Program-made: the position numbers and the translations under genes | From: Flavobacteriales bacterium | GTDB taxonomy: Bacteria; Bacteroidota; Bacteroidia; Flavobacteriales_E; Vicingaceae | Length of the DNA: 55,752 bases | Direction of reading: 5' to 3' | Assembly (NCBI GenBank): GCA_029262875.1 | Contig: JAJCYO010000162.1 | Span: forward strand, 1 to 55,752 | Shown: positions 41,364 through 50,240 of the stretch, piece by piece | Layout of the letters: every line of letters begins with the position of its first letter | Numbering within the stretch: the stretch's first letter is position 1 | The notes under the pieces: generated by a model | Seen by the model: only the letters and a program-made list of their open reading frames with translations | Told to the model about the DNA's origin: nothing | Databases searched by the model: none

Positions 41364-41657
41364 ATGAAGGGATTTAAGTATATTATAGCAATTGTATTTG
41401 TTTCATTATCACTTTCCGTGTTTTCTCAGGAAACCAAAATGGTAAAAAATAGGAGAAAAGCGTTGGCAAAACAGGAAGTGGAAAAAAAGAAGGCTGGTGA
41501 GGAGGCTATGGAAGAGGGAAAGAAAAGGCACATGAATATCCAAACAAAAAAGACCAAGAAAAGGATGAAAAAACAGGCTAAAAAATCGAAGGCCTTAAAT
41601 AGACAAAGGAGCGGTAAAAAGAAATCCTTTTTTGCAAGAATATTTGGTGGGAAATGA
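41364..41657 (+). CDS. small exported Lys/Arg-rich protein coupled to a LytTR regulator gene
   Basis: 97 residues. The signal peptide MKGFKYIIAIVFVSLSLSVFSQ is followed by a 75-residue mature part that is extremely basic and Glu/Lys-rich: RRKALAKQEVEKKKAGEEAMEEGKK, HMNIQTKKTKKRMKKQAKKSK, and the end KSFFARIFGGK. It is probably helical and may bind nucleic acid, peptidoglycan or acidic polymers in the periplasm. Its stop overlaps the ATG of the downstream response regulator (ATGA), so the two are translationally coupled, which hints at a signalling role. I recall similar short proteins in Bacteroidota but no assigned function. Start codon context is AT-rich, without Shine-Dalgarno. Confidence 0.62.
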   Translation: MKGFKYIIAIVFVSLSLSVFSQETKMVKNRRKALAKQEVEKKKAGEEAMEEGKKRHMNIQTKKTKKRMKKQAKKSKALNRQRSGKKKSFFARIFGGK

Positions 41658-42433
41658 CAAAAATAACGGCTATAATAATAGATGACGAGCAACTTGCTAG
41701 AGAAAATTTACGATTATTGCTAAATGAGTTTTGTCCTGAAGTTGAGGTGATTGGGACTGGACAAAACGTTGAGGAAGCTAGGGAGCTTATTCAAGAAAAG
41801 AAACCAGAAGCCGTTTTTTTGGATATTAGAATGCCAAGCGGGGAAGAAGGGTTGGAATTGTTAGAAGATGTAAAAAGTAATAATTTTCAAATTGTTTTTG
41901 TTACAGCATTTAAGGATTATGCGATTAAAGCGTTTAATATTAATTCCATTCATTACATTTTAAAACCAATTGACATTGATGATTTAAAGGATGCGGTTGC
42001 TAAATTGTTAAATTATAAGGAGCTTTTTTCTCAAGATACAGGTAATTTAGAGACATATATCGAATCCATTAAGAATTTTTCAGAGAGCATTCATTATCAA
42101 ATTGAATCGAATAAAATAACAATCTCTCACTCTAAAGGAATCAAAATCATTGAAGACACTTCAATACTATACTTAGAGGGTGATGGCAATTGTACTAATA
42201 TTTATTTTACAGATGGAACTTCTTTTTTTGATACACGAACGTTAAAAGTGTATGAAGAGATATTAAATGAAAATGAATTTTACCGAATTCATAAAAAGTA
42301 CATTATCAACTTAAATCACCTTACAGATTATCTTCATGAAGATGGGTATTTTGCTATGATGCAAACAGGCGCTAAATTACCCGTTGCTCGTGCCAGAGTA
42401 ACCGAATTCATCAAAACGATTAAAGCATTATAA
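41654..42433 (+). CDS. LytTR-family response regulator (first of tandem pair)
   Basis: 259 residues. The receiver domain (1-120) has acidic pocket DD at 10-11, phospho-acceptor Asp 57 in FLDIRMP, switch Thr in VTAF and Lys in LKPIDI. The LytTR DNA-binding domain occupies about 160-259: SKGIKIIEDTSILYLEGDGNCTNIYFTDG, FYRIHKKYIINLNHLTDYL, and the closing LPVARARVTEFIKTI. It is similar to the next gene, so the two arose by duplication. The expected sensor is the LytS-type kinase at 43319. It overlaps the small basic protein gene by 4 nt. Confidence 0.93.
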   Translation: MTKITAIIIDDEQLARENLRLLLNEFCPEVEVIGTGQNVEEARELIQEKKPEAVFLDIRMPSGEEGLELLEDVKSNNFQIVFVTAFKDYAIKAFNINSIHYILKPIDIDDLKDAVAKLLNYKELFSQDTGNLETYIESIKNFSESIHYQIESNKITISHSKGIKIIEDTSILYLEGDGNCTNIYFTDGTSFFDTRTLKVYEEILNENEFYRIHKKYIINLNHLTDYLHEDGYFAMMQTGAKLPVARARVTEFIKTIKAL

Positions 42434-42447
42434 CCGTTTAATCTTTA

Positions 42448-42491
42448 TTAACTACCATTTAATTTCTAATAACTACTGCTTGATAGTTAGG
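42448..42491. promoter_or_regulatory. candidate LytTR binding repeats upstream of the second regulator
   Basis: TAACTAC occurs at 42449-42455 and again at 42470-42476, exactly 21 bp apart. Its complement, AGTTA, matches the core of the LytTR consensus, whose direct repeats are spaced about 21-22 bp. ATAGTTAGG (42483-42491) is a further half-site in the opposite orientation. The second copy also forms an inverted repeat with TAGTTA. Autoregulation or cross-regulation is inferred. Confidence 0.35.
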
Positions 42492-42546
42492 CCATAGTAA
42501 TCCCATATATATTGTATATTTTTAGATAGCACTAAAACACGAAACT

Positions 42547-43305
42547 ATGTCTATTAATACTATTATCATTGATGATGAGCAGAATGCTCGTGAAAACCTA
42601 AAATTAATTCTCGAGGATTTTTGTCCTGAAATAAATGTTGTTGCTGAAGCTGGATCTGCAGAGGAAGCGAGGGCTTTAATCGCTAAGCATGAGCCAAATT
42701 TATTGTTTTTGGATATTAATATGCCTCACGAAGATGGTTTTGAATTATTAGAGTCTATTGAAGATAAAAACTTTTCAGTCATATTTATTACTGCTCATAA
42801 TCAATTTGCATTAAAAGCATTGAAGGCTGGAGCAATTGATTATATTGAAAAACCTATAGACATTGAAGATTTACAGAAGGCAGTTGGTAAAATTTCTCTT
42901 GAAGATAGTGGTGCAGGGAATGTTGATTACGGCATGATAAAGGCGCTTTTAAATGAGTACAAGGACGATAGCAAATCAGATATAATAGCTGTTCCAACAC
43001 TTAGTGGATATGAAATTATTAAAGCAGAAGACATCGTGCATTTAGAAGCTGATGAAAGTTATACTAGAATATTCTTGGCAGATGGTAAGAAATGTACCAG
43101 TAGTATGACCATTGCTCGCTATGAGAAAGTATTAGATACCAATACATTTTTTAGGGTTCACAAATCTCATATTATTAATACAAGGCATCATTTAAAAGAG
43201 TTTAATCGTCATGAAGGAAATGTAGCTATTATGGACACGGGTGAAGCAATTCCTGTTGCAAGAAGAAAATTATCTGGATTTATTAGTGCCATAAAAACTT
43301 TCTAA
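42547..43305 (+). CDS. LytTR-family response regulator (second of tandem pair)
   Basis: 252 residues. The receiver has DDE at 9-11, phospho-acceptor Asp 56 in FLDINMP, switch Thr in ITAHNQ and Lys in EKPIDIEDL. LytTR occupies about 148-252: LSGYEIIKAEDIVHLEADESYTRIFLADG, FFRVHKSHIINTRHHLKEF and IPVARRKLSGFISAI. It is paralogous to the preceding gene but separated by a 113-nt gap containing candidate LytTR sites and a weak -7-like box (TATATTTT, 42515-42522). The propeller kinase gene starts 13 nt after it, making this the more likely cognate partner. Confidence 0.93.
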   Translation: MSINTIIIDDEQNARENLKLILEDFCPEINVVAEAGSAEEARALIAKHEPNLLFLDINMPHEDGFELLESIEDKNFSVIFITAHNQFALKALKAGAIDYIEKPIDIEDLQKAVGKISLEDSGAGNVDYGMIKALLNEYKDDSKSDIIAVPTLSGYEIIKAEDIVHLEADESYTRIFLADGKKCTSSMTIARYEKVLDTNTFFRVHKSHIINTRHHLKEFNRHEGNVAIMDTGEAIPVARRKLSGFISAIKTF

Positions 43306-43318
43306 GTAACATCTTTTA

Positions 43319-46288
43319 ATGACAAAATTTCTCGTAGGTATTTTAGTGCTTTTACTTTCTATAAGCACTTATGCTCAACAATATAATTTCATAAGCTATT
43401 CCATAGAGGAGGGTTTAGCTCAGTCTCAAATCCGGGCAATTAGCCAGGATAATGATGGTTACATCTGGATCGGAACCTTGGGAGGGTTATCTAAGTTCGA
43501 TGGAATAAATTTTGAGAATTTTTCTACCAATGATGGGTTATTAAACAACCAGATAAATGCTATATATAATGATAGTAAAGGAAACATTTGGTTAGGTACA
43601 CAAGGTGGTGTTTCTGTTTACGATGGAACTGAATTCAAAAACTATGAATTTAAGAAGGATTTGAGTCAAAATTTTGTGCTATCTATTATCGAAGATCAAA
43701 CAGGGAAATTGTGGCTTACGACAGATGGTGGTGGAGTTGTTTATATGGATGATACAAGGTTTAATTATATGATTTTACCAAATGGTCCTGATAACAATTA
43801 CATTCGAAATGTTTATGTGGATGAAAGAGGTAATAAATGGTTGGCAACCAGGAATGGGGTGTCAATAATTGATGCTGAAATGAACATTGTTGATACCATT
43901 AGGGATGTTAATGCTACACAAGTTTTTGTAGACAAAGATAACAGTGTTTGGTGTTCAACTTTTGGAGATGGAGTGATTCACATAACTGAAAGTAAACATC
44001 GAAGATATGGAACAGAGACAGGGTTAATTAGCAATCACATTAGAGCATTTACGAAAAGAGCTGATGGCTCCTTTTGGTTTGTTTCTAAAAACGGAATCTC
44101 AAAATTTTTTAGAGGTACGACCAAGAATTTTACCAATAAAGATGGATTAAACGATAACAACATAAAAGCGGTTTTAGAAGATTTAGAGGGAAACATGTTT
44201 TTTGGTTCCGATGGTGGTGGATTAATAAAATTCACCAACGAAAACTTCATTAGTTATACTCAGGCAGATGGAATTAGCAGTAACGTGGTTATGTCAATAC
44301 TGGAAGATGACGAGATGAATATTTGGCTATCTACTTATGGTGAAGGAGTGTGTAAAATAGAAGGAGAAGCATATATACATTATAATACAAAAAATGGGTT
44401 AGGAAATAATACCGTTTGGTGCAGCTTACTTGCTAAAGATAAGCGTATTTGGTTTGGGACTTCTAATGGTCTCTCTGTTTTTAATGGTGTTAGTTTTAAG
44501 ACCTACAATGCAGAACAAGGATTAAATGGAAAAAAAATATATGCTTTAAACGAAGACAAAAAGGGGAATATTTGGATTGGAACAAAAGAAGGGTTGTCTG
44601 TTTTATCTGTTGAAAATGATAGTATATATAATTATAACGAGATTGTAGGGTTGAGTAGGAATATCCGTTATATCTATAATGAAGATAACATTGCCGTTTG
44701 GTTTTGCTCTTCAGATGGATTGTTTCGTTATGATACTAAAAAACATGATGCAAAAAAATATGATGCATCTAATGGCTTACCTGATAATAGCGTTATGGCT
44801 ATTGTAAAAGATGAGAACAGTAAGCTATGGGTAGGAACTAAAAATGGTCTGGCAATTTATGAAAAGGGAAAGTTCACAAATGTTCAACTACCTGACAATT
44901 ATGCTTCGAATAACATTAATTTTTTACAATTAGATAGGGAAAATAATTTATGGATAGGAACTAGCTTCGGGTTATATCAGTTGAACATTTTAGATAAAGA
45001 CACGTTTGCTAAAACGGATTTCATCAGGTATTCTAATCTTGATGGTTTAAAAAGCTTAGAGTGTAACCAAAATGCTTCTTACATTGACAGTAAAAATAAT
45101 TTATGGTTTGGAACAAGCTATGGATTAATGAAACACTCATTGAGTTCGGAAAGTTCAATTATAACGCTACCAAAAGTTCAGATTAAAGACATTCGATTGT
45201 TTTTTGAGAAAAAGGATTTAAGTAAGTATGCTAATGGCACAAATGATACAACCAAATTGCCAAAGGAATTGGTGCTCCGATACGATAAAAATCACTTAAC
45301 TTTTGATTTTGTAGGAATATACCATACCAGTCCTGATAAAGTAAAATACCGATTTAAATTAGAAGGATTCGATGAAGTATGGCAGCCGATAACGAACTCA
45401 ACATTTGTAACTTACTCCAATATTCCATTTGGCGATTTTACCTTTAAATTATCTGCGACAACAGATTTGAAACATTGGACCAAACCTGTTCGATTTTCCT
45501 TTAAAATAAAACCACCCATATGGTTTACTTGGTGGTTTTACATGCTTTGTATTTTTTCTGTAACTGCTATTGTATGGTTGATTGTTATGCGAAGAAAGAA
45601 AATTGAACAAGGAAAAAGAGCAACCCAATTAATTATTGATAAGTCGAAAATGCTCAAATTGGAACAGCAAGCATTAAATTCGAGTATGAATAGGCACTTT
45701 ATATTTAATGCACTTAATTCTATACAATATTATATTAATAGACAAGATAAAATTTCTGCCAATCGTTATTTATCCAGTTTTGCCAAATTGGTGAGAAAGA
45801 ATTTAGACAGTTCTTTGGTAAACGAAATTTACCTTGACGATGAGATAGAAAGAATAGATTTATATTTAAAATTAGAGCAGATGAGGTTTCAAGATAAATT
45901 TGAGTACAGTATCAGTGTGGACAATATAATAGAGCCTCAAAGTATCAAAATACCATCAATGTTATTACAGCCGTTTATTGAAAATTCAATATGGCATGGA
46001 ATATTACCTTCAAATAGATCTGGTAATATTGTGATTGAGGCAGTTAAAAAGGAAGATAAACTTATTATTACCATTGCAGATGATGGTATCGGAATTGATA
46101 AAAGCATAGAAGGTAAAAAAGATAAAAAGCAACACCACGATTCTAAAGGGATGGAATTAACTAAAGGTAGAATAAATTTGATTAGTAAAATATCAAATAA
46201 AGATTGCGCAATAAAAGGACCTTACCAGATTTACAATAAAAATAATGAAGTAGCAGGGACTGAAGTTTCAATAATCATATCTTTATAA
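43319..46288 (+). CDS. two-component-regulator-propeller histidine kinase (Reg_prop/Y_Y_Y/LytS type)
   Basis: 989 residues. The signal peptide ends at ISTYAQ (residue 20). Residues about 25-640 hold about fourteen Reg_prop blades, each with a pattern like D..GNIWLGT..GLSVFDG, forming two seven-bladed periplasmic propellers. A Y_Y_Y immunoglobulin-like domain follows (about 655-735: YRFKLEGFDEVWQP, YSNIPFGDFTFKLSA). One TM helix (about 740-758) leads to a cytoplasmic His_kinase domain with MNRHFIFNALNSIQYYINR (H793) and HATPase with PSMLLQPFIENSIWHGI and ADDGIGI. The kinase class is the one that partners LytTR regulators, encoded just upstream. The ligand is unknown. In gut Bacteroides such propellers sense glycans, but here they are not fused to AraC output. 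Confidence 0.93.
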   Translation: MTKFLVGILVLLLSISTYAQQYNFISYSIEEGLAQSQIRAISQDNDGYIWIGTLGGLSKFDGINFENFSTNDGLLNNQINAIYNDSKGNIWLGTQGGVSVYDGTEFKNYEFKKDLSQNFVLSIIEDQTGKLWLTTDGGGVVYMDDTRFNYMILPNGPDNNYIRNVYVDERGNKWLATRNGVSIIDAEMNIVDTIRDVNATQVFVDKDNSVWCSTFGDGVIHITESKHRRYGTETGLISNHIRAFTKRADGSFWFVSKNGISKFFRGTTKNFTNKDGLNDNNIKAVLEDLEGNMFFGSDGGGLIKFTNENFISYTQADGISSNVVMSILEDDEMNIWLSTYGEGVCKIEGEAYIHYNTKNGLGNNTVWCSLLAKDKRIWFGTSNGLSVFNGVSFKTYNAEQGLNGKKIYALNEDKKGNIWIGTKEGLSVLSVENDSIYNYNEIVGLSRNIRYIYNEDNIAVWFCSSDGLFRYDTKKHDAKKYDASNGLPDNSVMAIVKDENSKLWVGTKNGLAIYEKGKFTNVQLPDNYASNNINFLQLDRENNLWIGTSFGLYQLNILDKDTFAKTDFIRYSNLDGLKSLECNQNASYIDSKNNLWFGTSYGLMKHSLSSESSIITLPKVQIKDIRLFFEKKDLSKYANGTNDTTKLPKELVLRYDKNHLTFDFVGIYHTSPDKVKYRFKLEGFDEVWQPITNSTFVTYSNIPFGDFTFKLSATTDLKHWTKPVRFSFKIKPPIWFTWWFYMLCIFSVTAIVWLIVMRRKKIEQGKRATQLIIDKSKMLKLEQQALNSSMNRHFIFNALNSIQYYINRQDKISANRYLSSFAKLVRKNLDSSLVNEIYLDDEIERIDLYLKLEQMRFQDKFEYSISVDNIIEPQSIKIPSMLLQPFIENSIWHGILPSNRSGNIVIEAVKKEDKLIITIADDGIGIDKSIEGKKDKKQHHDSKGMELTKGRINLISKISNKDCAIKGPYQIYNKNNEVAGTEVSIIISL

Positions 46289-46298
46289 CCTTTAAATT

Positions 46299-47393
46299 AT
46301 GAAAGTAAAAGACATTACAACTATTATTGAGGACTTCGCTCCATTATCTTACCAGGAATCGTATGATAATGCTGGTTTAATTGTGGGTAACGCCAATGAT
46401 GAAGTAACCAGTATTTTAATTTGTTTGGATTGCGTTGAGGCCGTATTGGATGAAGCTATAGCGAATAATTGCAACATGGTTATTGCTCATCACCCTATTG
46501 TTTTTAGTGGATTAAAACAATTGAATGGAAAAAACTATATCGAACGAACTGTTATTAAAGCAATCCGAAATAATATTAGCATTTATGCTGCTCATACCAA
46601 TTTGGATAATGTTAAAAACGGAGTGAGCTTTAAGATTGCTGAGAAAATTGGCATAAAAAATTGTCAAATTCTTCAGCAAAAGAAAAGCTTGCTGAGTAAA
46701 GTGGTGACTTATTGTCCAACCAATAAGGTAGAGGTGGTTAGACAAGCAATGTTTGATGCTGGAGCGGGTGATGTTGGTGATTATGATGAATGTAGCTACA
46801 ATATGGAAGGCGTAGGAACTTTTAAAGGTAAAGAAGGAACAACTCCTTATGTTGGAGCAATTGGCCAGTTTCATCAAGAAAATGAAACAAGAATTGAAAC
46901 AGTTGTGCCGTCTTATAAAGTAACAACAGTAATTGAGAATATGATAGCGGCTCATCCGTATGAGGAAGTTGCTTATGATGTTTACCAATTAGAAAATAAG
47001 AGCCAAGATGTTGGAAGTGGAGTAGTTGGGGAGTTAGAAGTTGAGGAAGATGAAAAGGACTTTCTAAATCGGTTAAAAAAAGACTTAGATACGGACTGTA
47101 TCCGATACACTGAATTAAGTGGTAAAAAGATAAAAAAAGTTGCTATTTGTGGAGGTTCAGGAAGCTTTTTGCTTAATGATGCTATTGCCGCTGAAGCAGA
47201 TGTTTTTATTACAGGAGATTTCAAATACCATCAATTTTTTGATGCGGATAACAAGATAATCATTGCTGATGTAGGACATTATGAAAGCGAGCAATACACA
47301 AGTGAGCTAATTTATGAGATTCTTAATGAAAAAATTCCTAATTTCGCAGTTCGTTTAACAGAAAATAATACAAACCCAGTAAATTACCTATAA
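46299..47393 (+). CDS. NIF3/DUF34 dinuclear-metal protein (YqfO-like long form)
   Basis: 364 residues. The N-terminal NIF3 half has YQESYDNAGLIVGN, LICLDCVEAVLDEAI and NMVIAHHPIVFSGLKQL (metal ligands HH). The middle insertion (about 130-235, VVTYCPTNKVEVVRQAMFDAGAGDVGDYDECSYN) is the PII-like domain of long forms. The C-terminal half has VGVVGE-like VGSGVVGELE, KVAICGGSGSFLLNDAIAAEADVFITGDFKYHQFFDA and DVGHYESEQ with further ligands. Members form hexamers with two metals; the reaction is not settled, and the name GTP cyclohydrolase 1 type 2 homologue is historical. The zinc-ribbon gene follows after 1 nt, a pairing I recall as recurrent in this phylum. Confidence 0.93.
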   Translation: MKVKDITTIIEDFAPLSYQESYDNAGLIVGNANDEVTSILICLDCVEAVLDEAIANNCNMVIAHHPIVFSGLKQLNGKNYIERTVIKAIRNNISIYAAHTNLDNVKNGVSFKIAEKIGIKNCQILQQKKSLLSKVVTYCPTNKVEVVRQAMFDAGAGDVGDYDECSYNMEGVGTFKGKEGTTPYVGAIGQFHQENETRIETVVPSYKVTTVIENMIAAHPYEEVAYDVYQLENKSQDVGSGVVGELEVEEDEKDFLNRLKKDLDTDCIRYTELSGKKIKKVAICGGSGSFLLNDAIAAEADVFITGDFKYHQFFDADNKIIIADVGHYESEQYTSELIYEILNEKIPNFAVRLTENNTNPVNYL

Positions 47394-47394
47394 A

Positions 47395-48216
47395 ATGGCT
47401 AAACAAGAAGCAACAATAGAAGAGAGATTAAAAGCGTTGTATGATTTACAAGTTATTGATTCAACTATAGATAAAATACGTACAATAAGAGGAGAGCTTC
47501 CTTTAGAAGTTCAAGATTTAGAAGATGAAGTTGAAGGGTTAACACTTAGGTTAGAAAAATTAACCAATGAAATAGAGGACCTTACTACTGAAATCTCTAA
47601 CAAGAAGAATGGTATTAAGGATTCTAACAACTTGATTAAGAAATACGAAGAGCAACAAAACAAAGTTAGAAATAACAGAGAGTTTGATGCAATTACGAAA
47701 GAAGTAGAATTTCAGAATTTAGAAATTGAGTTAGCAGAGAAGAGAATTAAAGAAGGTGAATTTCAATTAACTTCTAAGAAAGAAAAAGTGGATGAAGCCA
47801 AAGAATATTTAGATGGGAGAAAAGTTGATTTAAAGAATAAGCAAAAAGAGTTAAAAGAAATTACTGGGGAAACTCAAGCTGAAGAAGAGAAATTACAAAA
47901 GAAGTCTGTTAAAGCCGGAAAGGTTATAGATGATAGATTGATTAAGGCTTACACAAGAATTAGAGGAAATGCAAGAAATGGGTTAGCAGTTGTAACGATC
48001 CAAAGAGACTCTTGTGGAGGATGCTTTAATAAGATACCACCGCAGAGGCAAATGGATATTAAAAACCATAAAAAAGTATTGGTATGTGAGCATTGTGGAA
48101 GAATTTTAGTTGATGCTACATTTGACCCTAATTATGTAGAGCCTACAGAAGAAGAAAAGAAACCAAAAAGGAGAGTTACAAGAAAAAAGAAAGTAGAGAC
48201 GAAAGAAAAAGCTTAA
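47395..48216 (+). CDS. coiled-coil protein with C4 zinc ribbon (CT398-like)
   Basis: 273 residues. A long antiparallel coiled coil spans about 20-180: VQDLEDEVEGLTLRLEKLTNEIEDLTTEI, then YEEQQNKVRNNREFDAITKEVEFQNLEIELAEKRI. A zinc ribbon with CGGC near residue 206 and CEHC near residue 231 follows, in the context GGCFNKIPPQ and CEHCGRILVD. The tail is basic (KPKRRVTRKKK). This is the zf-RING_7/CT398 family, whose role is uncertain; interactions with secretion or transcription machinery have been proposed for relatives. It is co-transcribed with the NIF3 gene (1-nt gap) and ends in a strong terminator. Confidence 0.87.
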   Translation: MAKQEATIEERLKALYDLQVIDSTIDKIRTIRGELPLEVQDLEDEVEGLTLRLEKLTNEIEDLTTEISNKKNGIKDSNNLIKKYEEQQNKVRNNREFDAITKEVEFQNLEIELAEKRIKEGEFQLTSKKEKVDEAKEYLDGRKVDLKNKQKELKEITGETQAEEEKLQKKSVKAGKVIDDRLIKAYTRIRGNARNGLAVVTIQRDSCGGCFNKIPPQRQMDIKNHKKVLVCEHCGRILVDATFDPNYVEPTEEEKKPKRRVTRKKKVETKEKA

Positions 48217-48231
48217 TTCTTCTAAAAAAAT

Positions 48232-48267
48232 AAAAAAAACCTCCAACATTTGTTGGAGGTTTTTTTA
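48232..48267 (+). terminator. intrinsic terminator after the NIF3-zinc ribbon operon
   Basis: CCTCCAAC (48240-48247) pairs with GTTGGAGG (48252-48259) around ATTT. An A-run before and a T-run after it extend the stem to about 15 bp. It separates this operon from the TPR kinase gene. Confidence 0.92.
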
Positions 48268-48279
48268 TGTCTATGTTTT

Positions 48280-48306
48280 TTGTTTTCAGTTATATACGTA
48301 TATTTA
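48280..48306 (+). promoter_or_regulatory. possible promoter of the TPR histidine kinase gene
   Basis: TTG (48280-48282), a 16-nt spacer and TATATTTA (48299-48306, one mismatch to TAnnTTTG) lie directly before the GTG at 48311. The -7 box overlaps a 12-bp palindrome, ATATACGTATAT (48292-48303). The spacing is slightly short, so support is weak. Confidence 0.3.
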
Positions 48307-48310
48307 TTAA

Positions 48311-50239
48311 GTGCAAAAAGTTCTTTTAGCCATATTAAGTGGAGTTTTATTATTTGGTAATGTTGTTTTTGCTCAAGAAAAGAACGACTCACTCCTGGCA
48401 GTATATCATGATGGGAAGCATGATACAGATAAAATCATCGGCTTACATCATTACATTAAAATAAATTATTCAACTCCTGATTCTGCAATAAAATATTCAA
48501 AACTTGCTATTGAATTAGCTGACACAATAGAACATACAATTTTATTAGCGAAATCGTATAACCTACTTGCCATTTCATACTATTATCATGGTGACTTAGC
48601 TAAAAGTGAATCTAACTTAAATCAATCACTTTCTTATTATTCTAAGATTAGAAACAAGCAAGGAATGGCAACATGCTATAATGGAATTGGGGTTGTATAC
48701 TATGATCAGGGTAAGCTTTATAAGGCACTTCAGCTTTACATACAATCTTTAAGAATAAAGGAAAAATTGGGTGATAAAAAAAGTATTGCCATGACTTTGA
48801 ATAACTTAGGTAATGTTTACAAGGATCTAAATAATTTTGATAAATCGTTGGAGTACTATAATAAATCGCTTGAAATTAAAAAAGAAGTTGATGATCAACA
48901 TGGAATAGCCATGACGCTAAACAACATTGGTCTGTTACACCATAATAATAAGAAGTATGGAAAAGCGTTGGATTATTATTCTGAATCTATAGGAATAAAA
49001 AGAGAGATTGAAGACTTACATGGATTGGCCATGTCATTAAACAATATTGGACTCACTTATGAACTTCAAAAAAACTATCCTAAGGCATTACATTTTTATG
49101 AAGAATCTATTCTTATAAAGGAAAAAATTGGAGACCAATTTGGAATGGCTATGAGTTTAATAAATTTAGGAACAGTATATAGAGAAACGGGAGATTATAC
49201 GACTTGTTTTAAGTTGTTGAAACAGAGTGAAAAGATAGCTAAACAGATCAATGCGACAACCCAATTACGCGATTGTTATCAAAGAATGTATGAGACTTAT
49301 GAGATGCAGCACAATACCTCACAAGCATTTAAATATTATAAGCTCTATATAGCAGCTAAAGATAGTATGATGAGTGAAGAGAGCATTAAGAACATTCAAA
49401 AGTTACAGGCTCAATACGAAGATGAAGCGAAACAATTGACTATTCAAAACCTATCTAAAAAAGAAGAATTAAATACGGAGAAATTGGCTAAAAATCAAGC
49501 CGAAAAAAAGATAAAGAACATTACAATTATTAGCCTTATTGTGGGGCTGTTACTGAGTTTAGGATTGATTATCTTTTTCTATTTTATTTTTAAGCAGCGA
49601 ACAAAAAGTAATCTCATCCTAAAAAAATCGTTGGACGAGAAAGAAGTGCTATTTAAGGAGGTTCATCATAGAGTAAAAAATAACTTCCAGGTAATATCTA
49701 GCTTGTTGAATTTGCATGCCAACAATACTGATAATGAGGCCGTTCAAAAAGCACTTGGGGAGGCTAAGGATAGAGTTGGGTCTATGGCTTTGGTTCATGA
49801 GAAATTATATCAATCTAAAGATTTGACTCAGATTAAAATGGACGAGTATATTTCTCAGCTTATCATGCATTTGAACGATAGTTTTGATGCAGAAGTCGAT
49901 TTTGCTTCCATCATAAAGATTGAGAAAGTTTATTTAGACATTGAAACGGCAATTCCTTTAGGGTTGATATTTAATGAATTACTAACGAATTCAATCAAAT
50001 ATGCGTTTAAAGAAAAAGAGGGTAATACCATCGAAATAATAATAAGAAAAACAGAAAACAGAGTTGAGGTTGAATACAAAGATAACGGGATTGGACTACC
50101 TAAGGATTTTGATATAGATAATTTAGATACTTTAGGTTTAAACTTAGTTCAAATTTTGGTGCTACAAATTCACGGAGAATTAGTGGTAAATACTGAAAAA
50201 GGCACCTCTTTTAGTTTTGAATTTAATTTACCAGATTAA
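48311..50239 (+). CDS. TPR-containing sensor histidine kinase (HisKA_2 type)
   Basis: 642 residues from a GTG start. The signal peptide ends at GNVVFAQ (residue 22). TPR repeats fill about 55-350: GIGVVYYDQGKLYKALQLYIQS, then repeated LNNLGNVYKDLNNFDKSLEYYNKSLEIK-type units. A short coiled coil precedes one TM helix at about 402-425 (ISLIVGLLLSLGLIIFFYFIF). The cytoplasmic kinase has KEVHHRVKNNFQVISSLLNLH (H452-H453) and HATPase motifs LGLIFNELLTNSIKYAF and VEYKDNGIGLP. Periplasmic TPRs suggest a protein or peptide signal. No response regulator is adjacent. Its stop is 1 nt from the convergent TPR protein stop. Confidence 0.92.
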   Translation: MQKVLLAILSGVLLFGNVVFAQEKNDSLLAVYHDGKHDTDKIIGLHHYIKINYSTPDSAIKYSKLAIELADTIEHTILLAKSYNLLAISYYYHGDLAKSESNLNQSLSYYSKIRNKQGMATCYNGIGVVYYDQGKLYKALQLYIQSLRIKEKLGDKKSIAMTLNNLGNVYKDLNNFDKSLEYYNKSLEIKKEVDDQHGIAMTLNNIGLLHHNNKKYGKALDYYSESIGIKREIEDLHGLAMSLNNIGLTYELQKNYPKALHFYEESILIKEKIGDQFGMAMSLINLGTVYRETGDYTTCFKLLKQSEKIAKQINATTQLRDCYQRMYETYEMQHNTSQAFKYYKLYIAAKDSMMSEESIKNIQKLQAQYEDEAKQLTIQNLSKKEELNTEKLAKNQAEKKIKNITIISLIVGLLLSLGLIIFFYFIFKQRTKSNLILKKSLDEKEVLFKEVHHRVKNNFQVISSLLNLHANNTDNEAVQKALGEAKDRVGSMALVHEKLYQSKDLTQIKMDEYISQLIMHLNDSFDAEVDFASIIKIEKVYLDIETAIPLGLIFNELLTNSIKYAFKEKEGNTIEIIIRKTENRVEVEYKDNGIGLPKDFDIDNLDTLGLNLVQILVLQIHGELVVNTEKGTSFSFEFNLPD

Positions 50240-50240
50240 G

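Noticed and set aside
46512-46988. Long minus-strand frame (158 codons) inside the NIF3 gene
   Set aside because: It is a shadow of a confidently assigned gene; the composition is Ile/Asn/Ser/Phe-rich with no domain.
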